Part shown: in pieces, positions 47,970 through 61,645 of the stretch
Numbering within the stretch: the stretch's first letter is position 1
How the letters are laid out: each line of letters opens with the position of its first letter
Source of the DNA: Chloroflexota bacterium
Lineage (GTDB): Bacteria; Chloroflexota; UBA11872
Assembly (NCBI GenBank): GCA_022821905.1
Contig: JAJECS010000003.1
Span: forward strand, 62,001-126,000
DNA length: 64,000 nucleotides
Direction of reading: 5' to 3'
Translations under genes and position numbers: made by a program
The notes under the pieces: generated by a model
Seen by the model: only the letters and a program-made list of their open reading frames with translations
The model's database searches: none
What the model was told of the DNA's origin: nothing

Positions 47970-48011
47970 AGCCGGACTCTCCCTCCCGGGCGCGTTGATC
48001 GCTGTCCGGCG

Positions 48012-49709
48012 TCAGCCCTCGTCGGCGCCGTAGAGCGTCGTGGCGGGATGGAACGACGACCAGCCGAGCCAGTAGGCCAGGTGGCCGGGTAGGCGCGCGA
48101 GCTCGGTGCCGTCGGGATGGACGAGCGCCTCTTCAGTGACCTGCCAGACTGTTCCTTGCTCGTCGACGACGGTTCGCGGTTCACTGCCCGGCGCAAACTC
48201 CCGCTCGCCGCGCTCGAACGCCCGCACCGCCGCGCCGGCGCTCCAGGACACTTCGCCCCGACGCCGGTCGACGCCCTCGATGGTCAGCTCCTCGCCGAGC
48301 GCGACGAGCACCACCGCCTGATCGTCGACGGTGTCGTTGAGCACCCGGGCCTCGACAACGTCCGCCACGGCATACGCCCGAGCGGCATCCCCGAGCACGA
48401 GCGCGAATACGCGGTCCTTGGGGGCGAGACCATCCGCGGTCGGAGCGGGGAACATCACGTCGGGGCTGGCGAAATAGCCGCCGTAGGCCGCGCCGGGCGA
48501 GTAGTCGCGCCGGTGGCCGGTATTGATGCTCAGCACGGCGGTGGTGGGATTGGCCGTGCGCCAGGCTTCCCAGGTGGTCGTGACGATGGGGATGACATCG
48601 AGCCGGCCCGGATCGGCCGCCAGCGGCCCGAGGACGGGCTCGCCGGTGAGCTGATTCCAGAGGGTAAACGTGCCGCGGTCGTACATCAGCTTGTTGCTGC
48701 GCATCAGGAAGCCCGACGTGCCGATGCTGAGCACGTCGCCGCGATAGCGCCGGCTGAACAGTACCCCCGCGCCGCAGAGGGTGCAGTAGGCCAACGCCAC
48801 GGGCTCGCCGCCCACGACGTCGTTGGCCATCTCGTGCCAGTCGAGGATCCGGAGTGGATAGGCGCGGTAGTCGCCGTTGATCGCGACGCCGAAGACCACG
48901 TCGTCGGGCTCGAGGTAGGCCGCGTTGTCCGCCGCGACCATCGGGGCCGACTCCAGCGGCGGAATGCCGTCCAGACGTACGCCGCCCCAGACGACCTCCT
49001 CGAAGCGGATGCTGCGGGGCGCACGTTCATCGAAGAACCGGGCAAACTGCGGGTCGACGCGGCTGTAGATGCGACCCTTCCAGGCGGCGAAGCCCGGCAC
49101 CGTGGTCAGGTCGGTCCGCGCGTACCACTCGGCCCACTCCGCCCACGCTTCGTGTTGCTCTCCCGTGAGTTGGAACAGACCCTGCCGGGCCTTGTCCCAC
49201 GTGTCGGGATGAAACGCCCCAAGCTGCGCCGCCCGCAGAACCTCGATGAGCACCGAGATGAGCCGCTCGTCGCCCGTGGTTCCCATGTACGCCACCAGCT
49301 CCACCTGCGCCTCGGGAAAGGTCGGGTCGAGCAGCAGGCCGTCCAGCAGCGATTGCGCCTGATCGTCCGAAAGCCTGCGGTCGGCCGGCACGGGAGTGCC
49401 GGCAAGGGCCGGGCGCGGCGTGGGCTCGGCGGTCGGTGTTGGCGTGGGTGCGGGGGTCGGCGTGGGCGCGGGCGTGGCGGTGGGACCGGGCGTTGGCGAT
49501 GGAGGCGCGGTGACGATCACCTTGGCGGCAGCGGGGGGCCTGGTCGTTGAGGCCGTCGACGAGGTCTCGTCGCAAGCCGCCAGCGCGGCCGCCGCGCCCG
49601 CGGTCGCCAGCAGCCCAAGCGCGCGGCGGCGCGACACCACCGGGCGTCGCCGGGCGGGCTGCTCGGGCGGCAGGCGTTCAGCCGGGGAGTGAGTCACCTG
49701 TGCCCCCAC
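48012..49709 (-). CDS. DUF3179-family lipoprotein
   Basis: RRRALGLLATAGAAAALAACDE; PT-rich stalk; DWHEMANDVVGGEPVALAYCTLCGAGVLFSRRYRGDVLSIGTSGFLMRSNKLMYDRGTFTLWNQLTGEPVLGPLA. Confidence 0.85.
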   Translation of the reverse strand: MGAQVTHSPAERLPPEQPARRRPVVSRRRALGLLATAGAAAALAACDETSSTASTTRPPAAAKVIVTAPPSPTPGPTATPAPTPTPAPTPTPTAEPTPRPALAGTPVPADRRLSDDQAQSLLDGLLLDPTFPEAQVELVAYMGTTGDERLISVLIEVLRAAQLGAFHPDTWDKARQGLFQLTGEQHEAWAEWAEWYARTDLTTVPGFAAWKGRIYSRVDPQFARFFDERAPRSIRFEEVVWGGVRLDGIPPLESAPMVAADNAAYLEPDDVVFGVAINGDYRAYPLRILDWHEMANDVVGGEPVALAYCTLCGAGVLFSRRYRGDVLSIGTSGFLMRSNKLMYDRGTFTLWNQLTGEPVLGPLAADPGRLDVIPIVTTTWEAWRTANPTTAVLSINTGHRRDYSPGAAYGGYFASPDVMFPAPTADGLAPKDRVFALVLGDAARAYAVADVVEARVLNDTVDDQAVVLVALGEELTIEGVDRRRGEVSWSAGAAVRAFERGEREFAPGSEPRTVVDEQGTVWQVTEEALVHPDGTELARLPGHLAYWLGWSSFHPATTLYGADEG

Positions 49710-50015
49710 CCTAACCCTGACCCATCAAACAAGCCGGGACCGGACGCCCGCAGCGGTTGAGAGGTGTTTCATCCCGATCACAATGTCCGGCTTCCCCTTG
49801 AGCGGCCATGCACGCCCTTGAGCTATCATCGCCGCTACTGTCAGCGGCCCCAAGGTCAGGCCGCCGTATTTCACATGCGCTATTGACATCCATTGCCAGG
49901 ACTCCGGTGGGGCCCGTCATCAAGCCATACGTATTCGGCCGCGATGCCGATTGGCCTATCGTGGCAAAGCCACCATTCGGGCGCGTGATGCCGACCATCT
50001 TGCCGAGCGGCTGAC

Positions 50016-50891
50016 GTGACTGTCGACGCCAAAGACCTTCCCGCGCCCGAGGATTTGCACTTTGGGCATTTCGCGGCGGTTCCCGAGTATCGCCAAGTCA
50101 ACCGTGAGCTCGTGCAAGAGCTGTTTCGGCACATGCCGAATCCCTTCGTGCACGTCGATCTGGCCACGGGCACGGGACTGGTGCCGCAGCTCTTGATCGA
50201 GGAAGCCGAGAAGCGGGGATTCCGGGGCACGATCATCGGCATCGACCGCAGCCCGAAGGCGCTGGAGATCGCCGAGGCCACCACGCCGCGTCCGTCCAAC
50301 ATCGACCTGCGCTTCGTGGAAGCCGACGCGCGGTACCTGGAGCGGCTAAAGGGGGATGAACTCCCCGCCGACGGCGCCGACAGCCTGAGCATTCACGACG
50401 CCATCCACGAGATCACCGACCAGGAGGGCCAGCGCCGGGTCTACAACGGCATGGCCGCCATCGCCCGCGAGGGCGCCCTCCTGTCGTCGAACAGCACCTT
50501 CACGACCGTCTCAATGGCGGTGGCGAACTCGTTGCGGGGCCACGGCGAGTGGAAGCTGCACTTCATGCGGCTCACCGGCGCCCGCCGCAACGACAAGGGC
50601 GGCTCGCTGCCCTATCGCCGGCCCGAGGACTACCGCAAGATGATCGAGGAGGCGGGGTTCAAGGTCGTGCACGAGCTGGAGCGGGCGATCCACCTCACGC
50701 GCGAAGCCCTCAAGGCCATCGCCCGCTATCCGGCGTTCGTGGAAGGCGTGGCGGGCGACCTGGTCTTCCCGCGCAATTTCAGCCTCGCGGAGCAGAGCCA
50801 CTACCTCAGCCTGGCGGTCGACAAGGTGCGCTACGACGGCCTGCCACGCATCTGGCACGAGATCATCGGCCGGAGGCACGCGACGCCCTAG
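50016..50891 (+). CDS. Class I SAM-dependent methyltransferase
   Basis: FVHVDLATGTGLVPQLLIEEAEKRGFRGTIIGIDRSPKALEIAEA; SLSIHDAIHEI. Confidence 0.75.
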   Translation: MTVDAKDLPAPEDLHFGHFAAVPEYRQVNRELVQELFRHMPNPFVHVDLATGTGLVPQLLIEEAEKRGFRGTIIGIDRSPKALEIAEATTPRPSNIDLRFVEADARYLERLKGDELPADGADSLSIHDAIHEITDQEGQRRVYNGMAAIAREGALLSSNSTFTTVSMAVANSLRGHGEWKLHFMRLTGARRNDKGGSLPYRRPEDYRKMIEEAGFKVVHELERAIHLTREALKAIARYPAFVEGVAGDLVFPRNFSLAEQSHYLSLAVDKVRYDGLPRIWHEIIGRRHATP

Positions 50892-50911
50892 GCTCGCTCG
50901 TTCGGCGGCAC

Positions 50912-50998
50912 CGGAATGACAGGCGTGTCATTCCCAACCAGAAATGTCATTCCGAACACCCCCTCCTGTCATTCCGAACGCAGTGAGGAATCTAAGGA
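50912..50998. repeat. Cluster of GTCATTCC-type repeat units
   Basis: GGAATGACAGGCGTGTCATTCCC..TGTCATTCCGAAC..TGTCATTCCGAACGCAGTGAGGAATCT. Confidence 0.75.
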
Positions 50999-51085
50999 CT
51001 GTGGCACCAGCTCCGCGCCCCTGAGTTTCCTCGCCGCGCTGGACACACCGGAACGACGCCTGGGGCGCTCCAACGACGCCGGCCC

Positions 51086-51312
51086 GGTTCCCTCTCCCAC
51101 GGCGAGAGGGATAGGGTGAGGGGCTCCGGCGCGTTTCGGCAATCCCGTCCCCTCATCCCACCCTTCTCCCCAGAGGAGAAGGAGCCGGACGACCCGCCGG
51201 GTCAGCGATGCCGTTGCCGAAACTCTCCAGTCGCCGCCCACGCGAGTTGGCAACGGCGGTCCGGTTCCCTCTCCCACGGGGAAAGGGCCAGGGTGAGGGG
51301 CTCCGGCGCGGC
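51086..51312. repeat. Direct repeats of GGTTCCCTCTCCCACGG..AGGG..AGGGTGAGGGGCTCCGGCGCG (51086-51133, 51261-51310) with an intervening hairpin
   Basis: Read directly; related to hairpin at 47947. Confidence 0.8.
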
Positions 51313-51324
51313 TACCATGCCTCC

Positions 51325-54300
51325 ATGCCGCCGCTGACGACCGCGGTCGAGAACTACTTCGCCGACCTGCGGCGCATCCGCGCCTCCGGCGGCGCCACCG
51401 CCGAAACCTCCCGCTACACCCCGCTGGAGAACCTCCTCAACGCGGTCGGCGGCAGCCTCAGACCCAAGGTGTTCTGCATCGGACAACTGGCGAATTTGGG
51501 CGCCGGGCATCCCGACTTCGGCCTCTACGCCGCCAAACAGGTGCAGCGCGGCCAGCCGCGCGAGGGGCAGCTACCCGAGCACGGCGTGGTCGAAGTCAAA
51601 CCCGTCGACGACGACGCCTGGCTCACCGCCGACGGCCAGCAAGTCAGCCGCTACTGGGGCCGATATCGATTGGTCCTGGTCACCAACTACCGCGACTTCG
51701 TGCTCGTCGGCGAGGACGCGGCGGGACTTCCGGCCAAGCTCGAAACCTTCCGCCTGGCTGACTACGCGGAGGACTTCGACCGAAAGCTGGAGACGCCGCG
51801 AGCCTTCGCCAACCAGGTCGGCGCGGGTCTGGGCGAATACCTGCTGCGCGTTCTCAAGCACCGCGCCGTGCTGGCCGAGCCCAGGGACCTTGCCTGGCTG
51901 CTGGCCTCCTATGCCCGCGACGGCCTGGCGCGGGTCGAGGCCGCCGGCGACGCGCCGTCCCTGGCGGCCGTGCGCGGGGCGCTGGAGGAAGCCCTCGGCG
52001 TCAAGTTCGAGGGGGATCGCGGCGCGGCATTCTTTCGCTCCACGCTCGTGCAAACGCTCTTCTACGGCGTCTTTTCCGCCTGGGTGCTGTGGGCGCGGCG
52101 GGCTTCGCCGCCGTCGGGCGCGTTCGACTGGCGCACGGCCGTCTGGCACCTGCGCGCGCCGGTGCTCCGGGCGCTGTTCCAGCAGCTTTCCGATCCTGGC
52201 CGCCTGCAACCGCTCGGCCTGGTCGAGGTGCTGGATTGGACCAACGCCGCGCTCGACCGCGTGGACCAGGGCGCCTTCTTCGCCAGGTTCAACGAGGGCG
52301 AGGCGGTGCCCTATTTCTACGAGCCGTTCCTGCAGGAGTTCGACCCCGCACTGCGCAAGCAGTTGGGCGTCTGGTACACGCCGTCCGAGGTGGTGCGCTA
52401 CATGGTGGCGCGGGTGGACCGGGCGCTGCGGGACGACCTGGGCATCGCCGACGGGCTGGCGGCGGAGAACGTCTACGTGCTCGACCCCTGCTGCGGCACT
52501 GGCGCCTACCTGGCGGAAGTCCTGCGCCGCATCGCCGCCAACCTCCAGGACCGCGGCCTGGGCGCGCTCACGGGCGCCCACGTCAAGCGGGCCGCGCTCG
52601 ACCGTGTGTTCGGCTTCGAGATCATGCCCGCGCCGTTCGTCGTGGCCCACCTGCAAGTCGGTCTGACCATGCAGGACCTCGACGCGCCGCTGGCCGAGGA
52701 CGGCGACGAGCGCGCCGGCGTCTTTCTCACCAACGCGCTCACCGGCTGGGAGCCCACGGTGCAGAAGCCGCTGCCGTTTCCCGAGTTGGAGGAAGAACGC
52801 GACCACGCCGAACGGGTCAAGCAGGACACGCCGATCCTCGTGATCCTGGGCAATCCGCCCTACAACGGGTTCGCCGGCATGGCGGTCGACGAGGAGCGCG
52901 AGCTGTCCACGTCCTACCGCACCACCCGGCGCGTGCGACGGCCGGAAGGCCAGGGCCTCAACGACCTCTACGTACGCTTCTTCCGCATGGCCGAGCGCCG
53001 CATCGCCGAAAAGACCGGCCAGGGCGTGGTCTGCTTCATCTCCAACTACTCGTGGCTCGACAGCCTGTCGTGTCCGGGAATGCGCGAACGCTATCTGGAA
53101 GCGTTCGATGTGATCCGCATCGACAACCTCAATGGCGACAAGTACCGCACCGGCAAGGTCGCGCCCGACGGCTCGCCCGATCCCAGCATCTTCTCCACGC
53201 CCGACGATCCGGTCGGCATCCAGGTCGGAACCGCCGTCGCCACGCTGGTGCGCAAGCCCGACCACGCGCCCGCGGCGAGCGTCGAATTCCGCAATCTCTG
53301 GGGTCAGGCCAAGCTCGCCGATCTGACGGACACGGCAGACGCCGACCCGAATGCGCTCTACGACGCCGTCGAACCGATCTTGCCGCTGGGACTGCCCTTT
53401 GCGCCGGTGGCCGTCAGCCCGGACTGGTTCGACTGGCCGGCTCTGCCCGAGTTGTTCCCAACCTCATACCCCGGCGTCAAGACCAGCCGCGACGCGTTCC
53501 TGGTCGATACAGACCTCGACCGGCTCAAGGCGCGCGTCGCCGATTACTTCGATCCGGAGTTGAGCCACGACGAAATCGCGCGGCGCTATCCGGGTGTGAT
53601 GCAGAGCACGCGGCGCTTCAACGCCCCTGCGGTCCGCGACGCGCTGCTCCGACGCGGCGGGCCGACGGAAAGCGGCTTCGTCCGGTACGCATACCGACCG
53701 TGCGACACCCGCTGGCTCTATTGGGAAGCGGACACCAAGCTGTTGGATGAGAAGCGTGCCGAATACATGCCGCACGTCTTCGAGGGGAATCTGTGGTTGG
53801 TCACCCAGCAGAAACCGCGCCGGGAGTGGTCGCCGCCGCAAGTCATCTCGCACGTCGGCTGCCTTGACCTGATGGATCGGGGCGCTACTTGCGTTCCTGC
53901 CTGGCTCCGGGAAGACACCCTGGGAACCGACCCATCCGACACACGCCGTCCCAACCTGTCGCCTGCCGCCCGCCGCTACCTGGAACGCCTGGGCCTGGGT
54001 GTCAAGGACCTCTTCCACCACGTCCTCGCCGTACTCCACGATCCGGCCTACCGCGAGGCCAACGCCGGCGCCCTGCGCATGGAATGGCCCCGCATCCCGC
54101 TGCCCGGCTGGTCCGAATTGTCCGTCAGTCCGGCCGCCCCCTCCGTCATTCCGGTGAAAACCGGAATCCAGGGTCCACAGCGTCCCCTGCCCGAGGACTG
54201 GATACCGGCGTCCGCCGGTATGACGGAGGGAAGGGCCTCCGCCGGAAACCAGCCTTCGAGCCAAACAGCCAGCGGCCAAGCCGACGGCGCCGCGCCCGAC

Positions 54301-54828
54301 ATTGCTGAACAGGCCGCCCAAACCCTGGCCGCCTCCGCCGCCCGCGGGCGCGACCTGGCCGCCCTGCTGGACTCCGACGCGCCCGTCCCCGGCGTCACCA
54401 CCGGCCAACTCCGCCCCGAGATCGCCGCCATTGCCGTACCCACCACCACCCACGGCGGCAACATGACCGGCGACGACTTCGCCCTCACCGCCGGCTGGGG
54501 CCACTTCGGCAACAATCAGGCCGTCATGCCCGGCCAGGGCCGCCCCGTCGAACGCGCCTACACCCCAGCCGAACGCGAGGCGCTTGGCGCTGCCGTCGAC
54601 ACCCTCGGCGACACCACCTACGACATCTATCTAAACGACCGCGCCTACTGGCGCAACGTCCCCGCCGCAGTCTGGCGCTACAAGCTCGGCGGCTACCAGG
54701 TCCTCAAGAAGTGGCTCTCCTACCGCGAGCAAACCATCCTCGACCGCCCTCTCCGCCCCGAGGAAGTCCAACACTTCACCGACACCGCACGGCGGATAGC
54801 GGCGATTTTGCTGGTGACTGAGAAGTGA
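51325..54828 (+). CDS. Single-polypeptide restriction-modification-like enzyme (Type IIG/ISP-like): PD-ExK-like N-terminus plus N6-adenine DNA methylase
   Basis: HPDFGLYAAK...GVVEVKPVDDDAW (candidate PD-ExK), VWYTPSEVVRYMV, VLDPCCGTGAYLAEVLRRI (motif I), ILGNPPYNGFAG (motif IV), C-terminal TRD-like region. Confidence 0.85.
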   Translation: MPPLTTAVENYFADLRRIRASGGATAETSRYTPLENLLNAVGGSLRPKVFCIGQLANLGAGHPDFGLYAAKQVQRGQPREGQLPEHGVVEVKPVDDDAWLTADGQQVSRYWGRYRLVLVTNYRDFVLVGEDAAGLPAKLETFRLADYAEDFDRKLETPRAFANQVGAGLGEYLLRVLKHRAVLAEPRDLAWLLASYARDGLARVEAAGDAPSLAAVRGALEEALGVKFEGDRGAAFFRSTLVQTLFYGVFSAWVLWARRASPPSGAFDWRTAVWHLRAPVLRALFQQLSDPGRLQPLGLVEVLDWTNAALDRVDQGAFFARFNEGEAVPYFYEPFLQEFDPALRKQLGVWYTPSEVVRYMVARVDRALRDDLGIADGLAAENVYVLDPCCGTGAYLAEVLRRIAANLQDRGLGALTGAHVKRAALDRVFGFEIMPAPFVVAHLQVGLTMQDLDAPLAEDGDERAGVFLTNALTGWEPTVQKPLPFPELEEERDHAERVKQDTPILVILGNPPYNGFAGMAVDEERELSTSYRTTRRVRRPEGQGLNDLYVRFFRMAERRIAEKTGQGVVCFISNYSWLDSLSCPGMRERYLEAFDVIRIDNLNGDKYRTGKVAPDGSPDPSIFSTPDDPVGIQVGTAVATLVRKPDHAPAASVEFRNLWGQAKLADLTDTADADPNALYDAVEPILPLGLPFAPVAVSPDWFDWPALPELFPTSYPGVKTSRDAFLVDTDLDRLKARVADYFDPELSHDEIARRYPGVMQSTRRFNAPAVRDALLRRGGPTESGFVRYAYRPCDTRWLYWEADTKLLDEKRAEYMPHVFEGNLWLVTQQKPRREWSPPQVISHVGCLDLMDRGATCVPAWLREDTLGTDPSDTRRPNLSPAARRYLERLGLGVKDLFHHVLAVLHDPAYREANAGALRMEWPRIPLPGWSELSVSPAAPSVIPVKTGIQGPQRPLPEDWIPASAGMTEGRASAGNQPSSQTASGQADGAAPDIAEQAAQTLAASAARGRDLAALLDSDAPVPGVTTGQLRPEIAAIAVPTTTHGGNMTGDDFALTAGWGHFGNNQAVMPGQGRPVERAYTPAEREALGAAVDTLGDTTYDIYLNDRAYWRNVPAAVWRYKLGGYQVLKKWLSYREQTILDRPLRPEEVQHFTDTARRIAAILLVTEK
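54142..54227. repeat. Pair of inverted REP-like elements inside a CDS
   Basis: Left TCCGTCATTCCGGTGAAAACCGGAATCCAG (54142-54171); right CTGGATACCGGCGTCCGCCGGTATGACGGA (54198-54227), near reverse complements. Confidence 0.88.
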
Positions 54829-56153
54829 GCAACATCGTTTGGCAAGGCCTCCGACGACACGCTCGCCGTATCGCCGGATGGGACGGAGCGCCCTGGATTG
54901 CTTCGATAGTCGTCGTATTGGCAGTCGGAAGCGTTCTTTCCTGGGTCTTTTGGGATTGGCTGCACGACGATCGGGAATCTGTTAGCTCGACCGTTCGCAA
55001 TCTGGGATTGGTGATTGGGGCCGTCATTGCGGCATTGCTCGCTGTCTGGCGAAGTCGCGTAGCCGAGCGCCAAGCTCACGCAGCCCGTCGCCAAGTCGAG
55101 ACGGCCGAGCGGGGTCTACTAAGTGAGCGCTTCCAGCGGGGCACCGAAATGCTCGGGAGCGACGTTCTCATGGTCCGATTGGGCGGCATCGACGCGTTGA
55201 AGCATCTAGCCGACGAGCATCCGCACCAGTACCACATTCAGATTATGCAGCTGCTATGTGCTTTTGTCCGTCACCCGACCGAGCATGAAGAAATTGAGGT
55301 CAGGAGGGATCTCCGCCAGGATATCCAATCTGCGCTGCATGCAATCAGTGACTGTCACAGAAATCAATCTGAAATTGAGTATAATAGAGATTATAGATTA
55401 GAGCTACAAAACTCAAACATATCCTACGGTCTTCTTGCAAATCTAGACCTGTCGCAGGCATATTTGATTGGGGCTGATCTATCGCACTCTTTCCTTACTA
55501 GAACCGACCTTTCTGGCGCGGATCTGAGCCATGCCAATCTGCGCTCGACAAACTTGGCAGATGCCACACTCATCGCCGCCAACATTTGGAGTGCTGATCT
55601 GACGGGCACTGATCTACGTGGAGCAAATCTATATCGAGCAAATCTGGTCGGGCTGAATCTGTCTCAATGCAACCTTAATAGCGCGACATTATGTCGCGCT
55701 TTACTCAGTAATGTGGATGTGTCATCAGCGGATATATCTGATTCAGATTGTTCTCGAATAAATGCTCAGTCGGCGATGTTCATCAATACAAATCTACGCA
55801 GGGCAAATCTGTCGTTTGCAGGACTCGATAGTGCGAACATGCGCGCCGTACGTCTCGATAGTTCAAATTTGTACTCAGCTGTGCTTTTCGGTGCGGATCT
55901 CTCAGGTGCTTCGTTGAGGCGAGCGAATGTTTGCAATGGGAATCTACGTGATGCAGACCTGTCGAATGCGGATCTCTCTGAGGCGCTATTCTCTGAGGCT
56001 GGTGAGCATCCAGCAACGGGCATTACGCAAACCCAGCTCGATGAAGCCCGAGCTGATCCGGCTAGCCCACCGCAACTCGACGGCGTGCTCGACGCCGACA
56101 CTGGAAAGCAACTGGTCTGGCGCGGCGAGCCGCCGAACGACACGCCCGCTTAG
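54825..56153 (+). CDS. Membrane-anchored pentapeptide-repeat protein
   Basis: N-terminal TMs (WIASIVVVLAVGSVLSWVFWDWL, NLGLVIGAVIAALLAVW) then many A(D/N)LxX repeats (LIGADLSHSFLTRTDLSGADLSHANLRSTNLADATL...); GTG start overlaps preceding stop. Confidence 0.88.
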   Translation: MSNIVWQGLRRHARRIAGWDGAPWIASIVVVLAVGSVLSWVFWDWLHDDRESVSSTVRNLGLVIGAVIAALLAVWRSRVAERQAHAARRQVETAERGLLSERFQRGTEMLGSDVLMVRLGGIDALKHLADEHPHQYHIQIMQLLCAFVRHPTEHEEIEVRRDLRQDIQSALHAISDCHRNQSEIEYNRDYRLELQNSNISYGLLANLDLSQAYLIGADLSHSFLTRTDLSGADLSHANLRSTNLADATLIAANIWSADLTGTDLRGANLYRANLVGLNLSQCNLNSATLCRALLSNVDVSSADISDSDCSRINAQSAMFINTNLRRANLSFAGLDSANMRAVRLDSSNLYSAVLFGADLSGASLRRANVCNGNLRDADLSNADLSEALFSEAGEHPATGITQTQLDEARADPASPPQLDGVLDADTGKQLVWRGEPPNDTPA

Positions 56154-56183
56154 GCTGGGGCCGTCGCCTCGAAGCACGGCACC

Positions 56184-56339
56184 GTCCCCTTCGTCATTCC
56201 CGCGGAGGCGGGAATCTAGGGGCGCATAATCCCGACACGGCCGCGATCGAACGTCTGCGATTCCTCGCCTTCGGCTCGGAATGACGGGTTGGGGGCACGG
56301 CATGACAGGTGGCGCCGCCGGAGTGACGGCGGCGTGGCG
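56184..56339. repeat. Composite repeat copy A (REP core + GATTCCTCGC..CGGAATGACGG)
   Basis: Aligns with 56981-57150 in direct orientation with few mismatches. Confidence 0.85.
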
Positions 56340-56504
56340 CAATGGTCTCCCCGGTATCGGGTACGGGGCAGGCCCTCTGCCGAACTGACGAACGCGGATT
56401 GCGGCGATCCTGCTTCTGGGAGAATAGCGGTGGCCGGACGCAATCGACGACAGAGGATTCCAACCCGGGCAACAATGCGAGCCTGCTAACCAGGAGGCCA
56501 AACC

Positions 56505-56726
56505 ATGCGTCGACAGATGACCGCGATTATCGAGCGCGAAGGGGATTCCTACGTTGCGCTCTGCCCCGAGCTGGATATAGCAAGCCAGGGTGCGAGCGTT
56601 TCCGAGGCTCGCGCCAATCTCAAGGAAGCCCTCGACCTCTTTTTCGAGGCGGCTTCTGCCGACGAAATTCAGCGTCGGCTTCATGACGAAGTCTATGTGA
56701 CGCACGTTGAGGTAGCGGTTGGCTAG
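56505..56726 (+). CDS. hicB: HicB-family antitoxin
   Basis: MTAIIEREGDSYVALCPELDIASQGASVSEARANLKEALDLFFE. Confidence 0.85.
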   Translation: MRRQMTAIIEREGDSYVALCPELDIASQGASVSEARANLKEALDLFFEAASADEIQRRLHDEVYVTHVEVAVG

Positions 56727-56937
56727 GCTTCGGGTGCTGTCGGGTCGGGAGGTCTGCGTGATCCTGGCACGGCATGGGTTCGGTGAAGTGCGACGCCGGG
56801 GCAGCCACATACTGATGCAAAGGGTCGAAGGCGGGGATACGACTACCGTTCCGGTGCCAGACCACCGGGAACTCCGGACCGGAACGTTGAGGTCGATCAT
56901 CCGACAATCGGGGCTGCCCAGGACGTTGTTCGAGTGA
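56719..56937 (+). CDS. hicA: HicA-family mRNA interferase toxin
   Basis: VLSGREVCVILARHGFGEVRRRGSHILMQRVEGGDTTTVPVPDHRELRTGTLRSIIRQSGL; TTG start overlaps hicB end. Confidence 0.85.
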   Translation: MARLRVLSGREVCVILARHGFGEVRRRGSHILMQRVEGGDTTTVPVPDHRELRTGTLRSIIRQSGLPRTLFE

Positions 56938-56980
56938 GCAAGTAGCCCTTGAGCCTCGGCGTGCAGCGGCGGCGAACGCC

Positions 56981-57150
56981 GTCCCCTTCGTCATTCCCGC
57001 GGAGGCGGGAATCCAGGGGCTCATAGTCCCCGAACGGCCGCGATCGAACATCTGAGATTCCTCGCTGCGCTCGGAATGACGGAGTGGGGCGCACGGAATG
57101 ACTGGTGGCGGCGCGTGTGGGGTCGTGGTTGCGCCGGAGGTGACGGCGGG
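56981..57150. repeat. Composite repeat copy B
   Basis: GTCCCCTTCGTCATTCCCGCGGAGGCGGGAATCCAGGGGCTCAT...GATTCCTCGCTGCGCTCGGAATGACGG; direct repeat of copy A. Confidence 0.85.
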
Positions 57151-57274
57151 GTGGACTCCCGCCTTCGCGGGAGTGACGGGTTTTGAGCGTGCTGCGGCTC
57201 AGGTCGCTGAGGCCCGGATTCCGTAGGATTGAGGCCGGCATGCGGATAGCTTGCCGGTCCTGAAACCGGTGGTC

Positions 57275-61525
<4,251 letters not shown>

Positions 61526-61645
61526 CAATCCCGCGGCAGCGCTGCACAATCCACCCACTGAGCCGATGCGTACTGTTTCAGGGAGACGGCGTGCGCACCA
61601 GCTCAGCGTCGGCCGCGCGCCGCTGGCATACAGCGGAGATCGAGC

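Noticed and set aside
48117-49550. 477-aa plus-strand ORF
   Set aside because: Antisense to the DUF3179 lipoprotein gene; contains low-complexity RGGTGRWRWRRGDDH-type sequence
51571-53265. 564-aa minus-strand ORF
   Set aside because: Antisense to the R-M-like gene; no recognisable domain and typical GC-rich shadow ORF composition
54825-56153. Quinolone-resistance Qnr-type pentapeptide protein
   Set aside because: It has N-terminal TM helices and a long insert before the repeats, unlike soluble Qnr; no resistance context
50912-57180. CRISPR array from repeated GTCATTCC units
   Set aside because: Units are irregularly spaced, palindromic and of mixed orientation; consistent with REP-like dispersed repeats, and no cas genes are present
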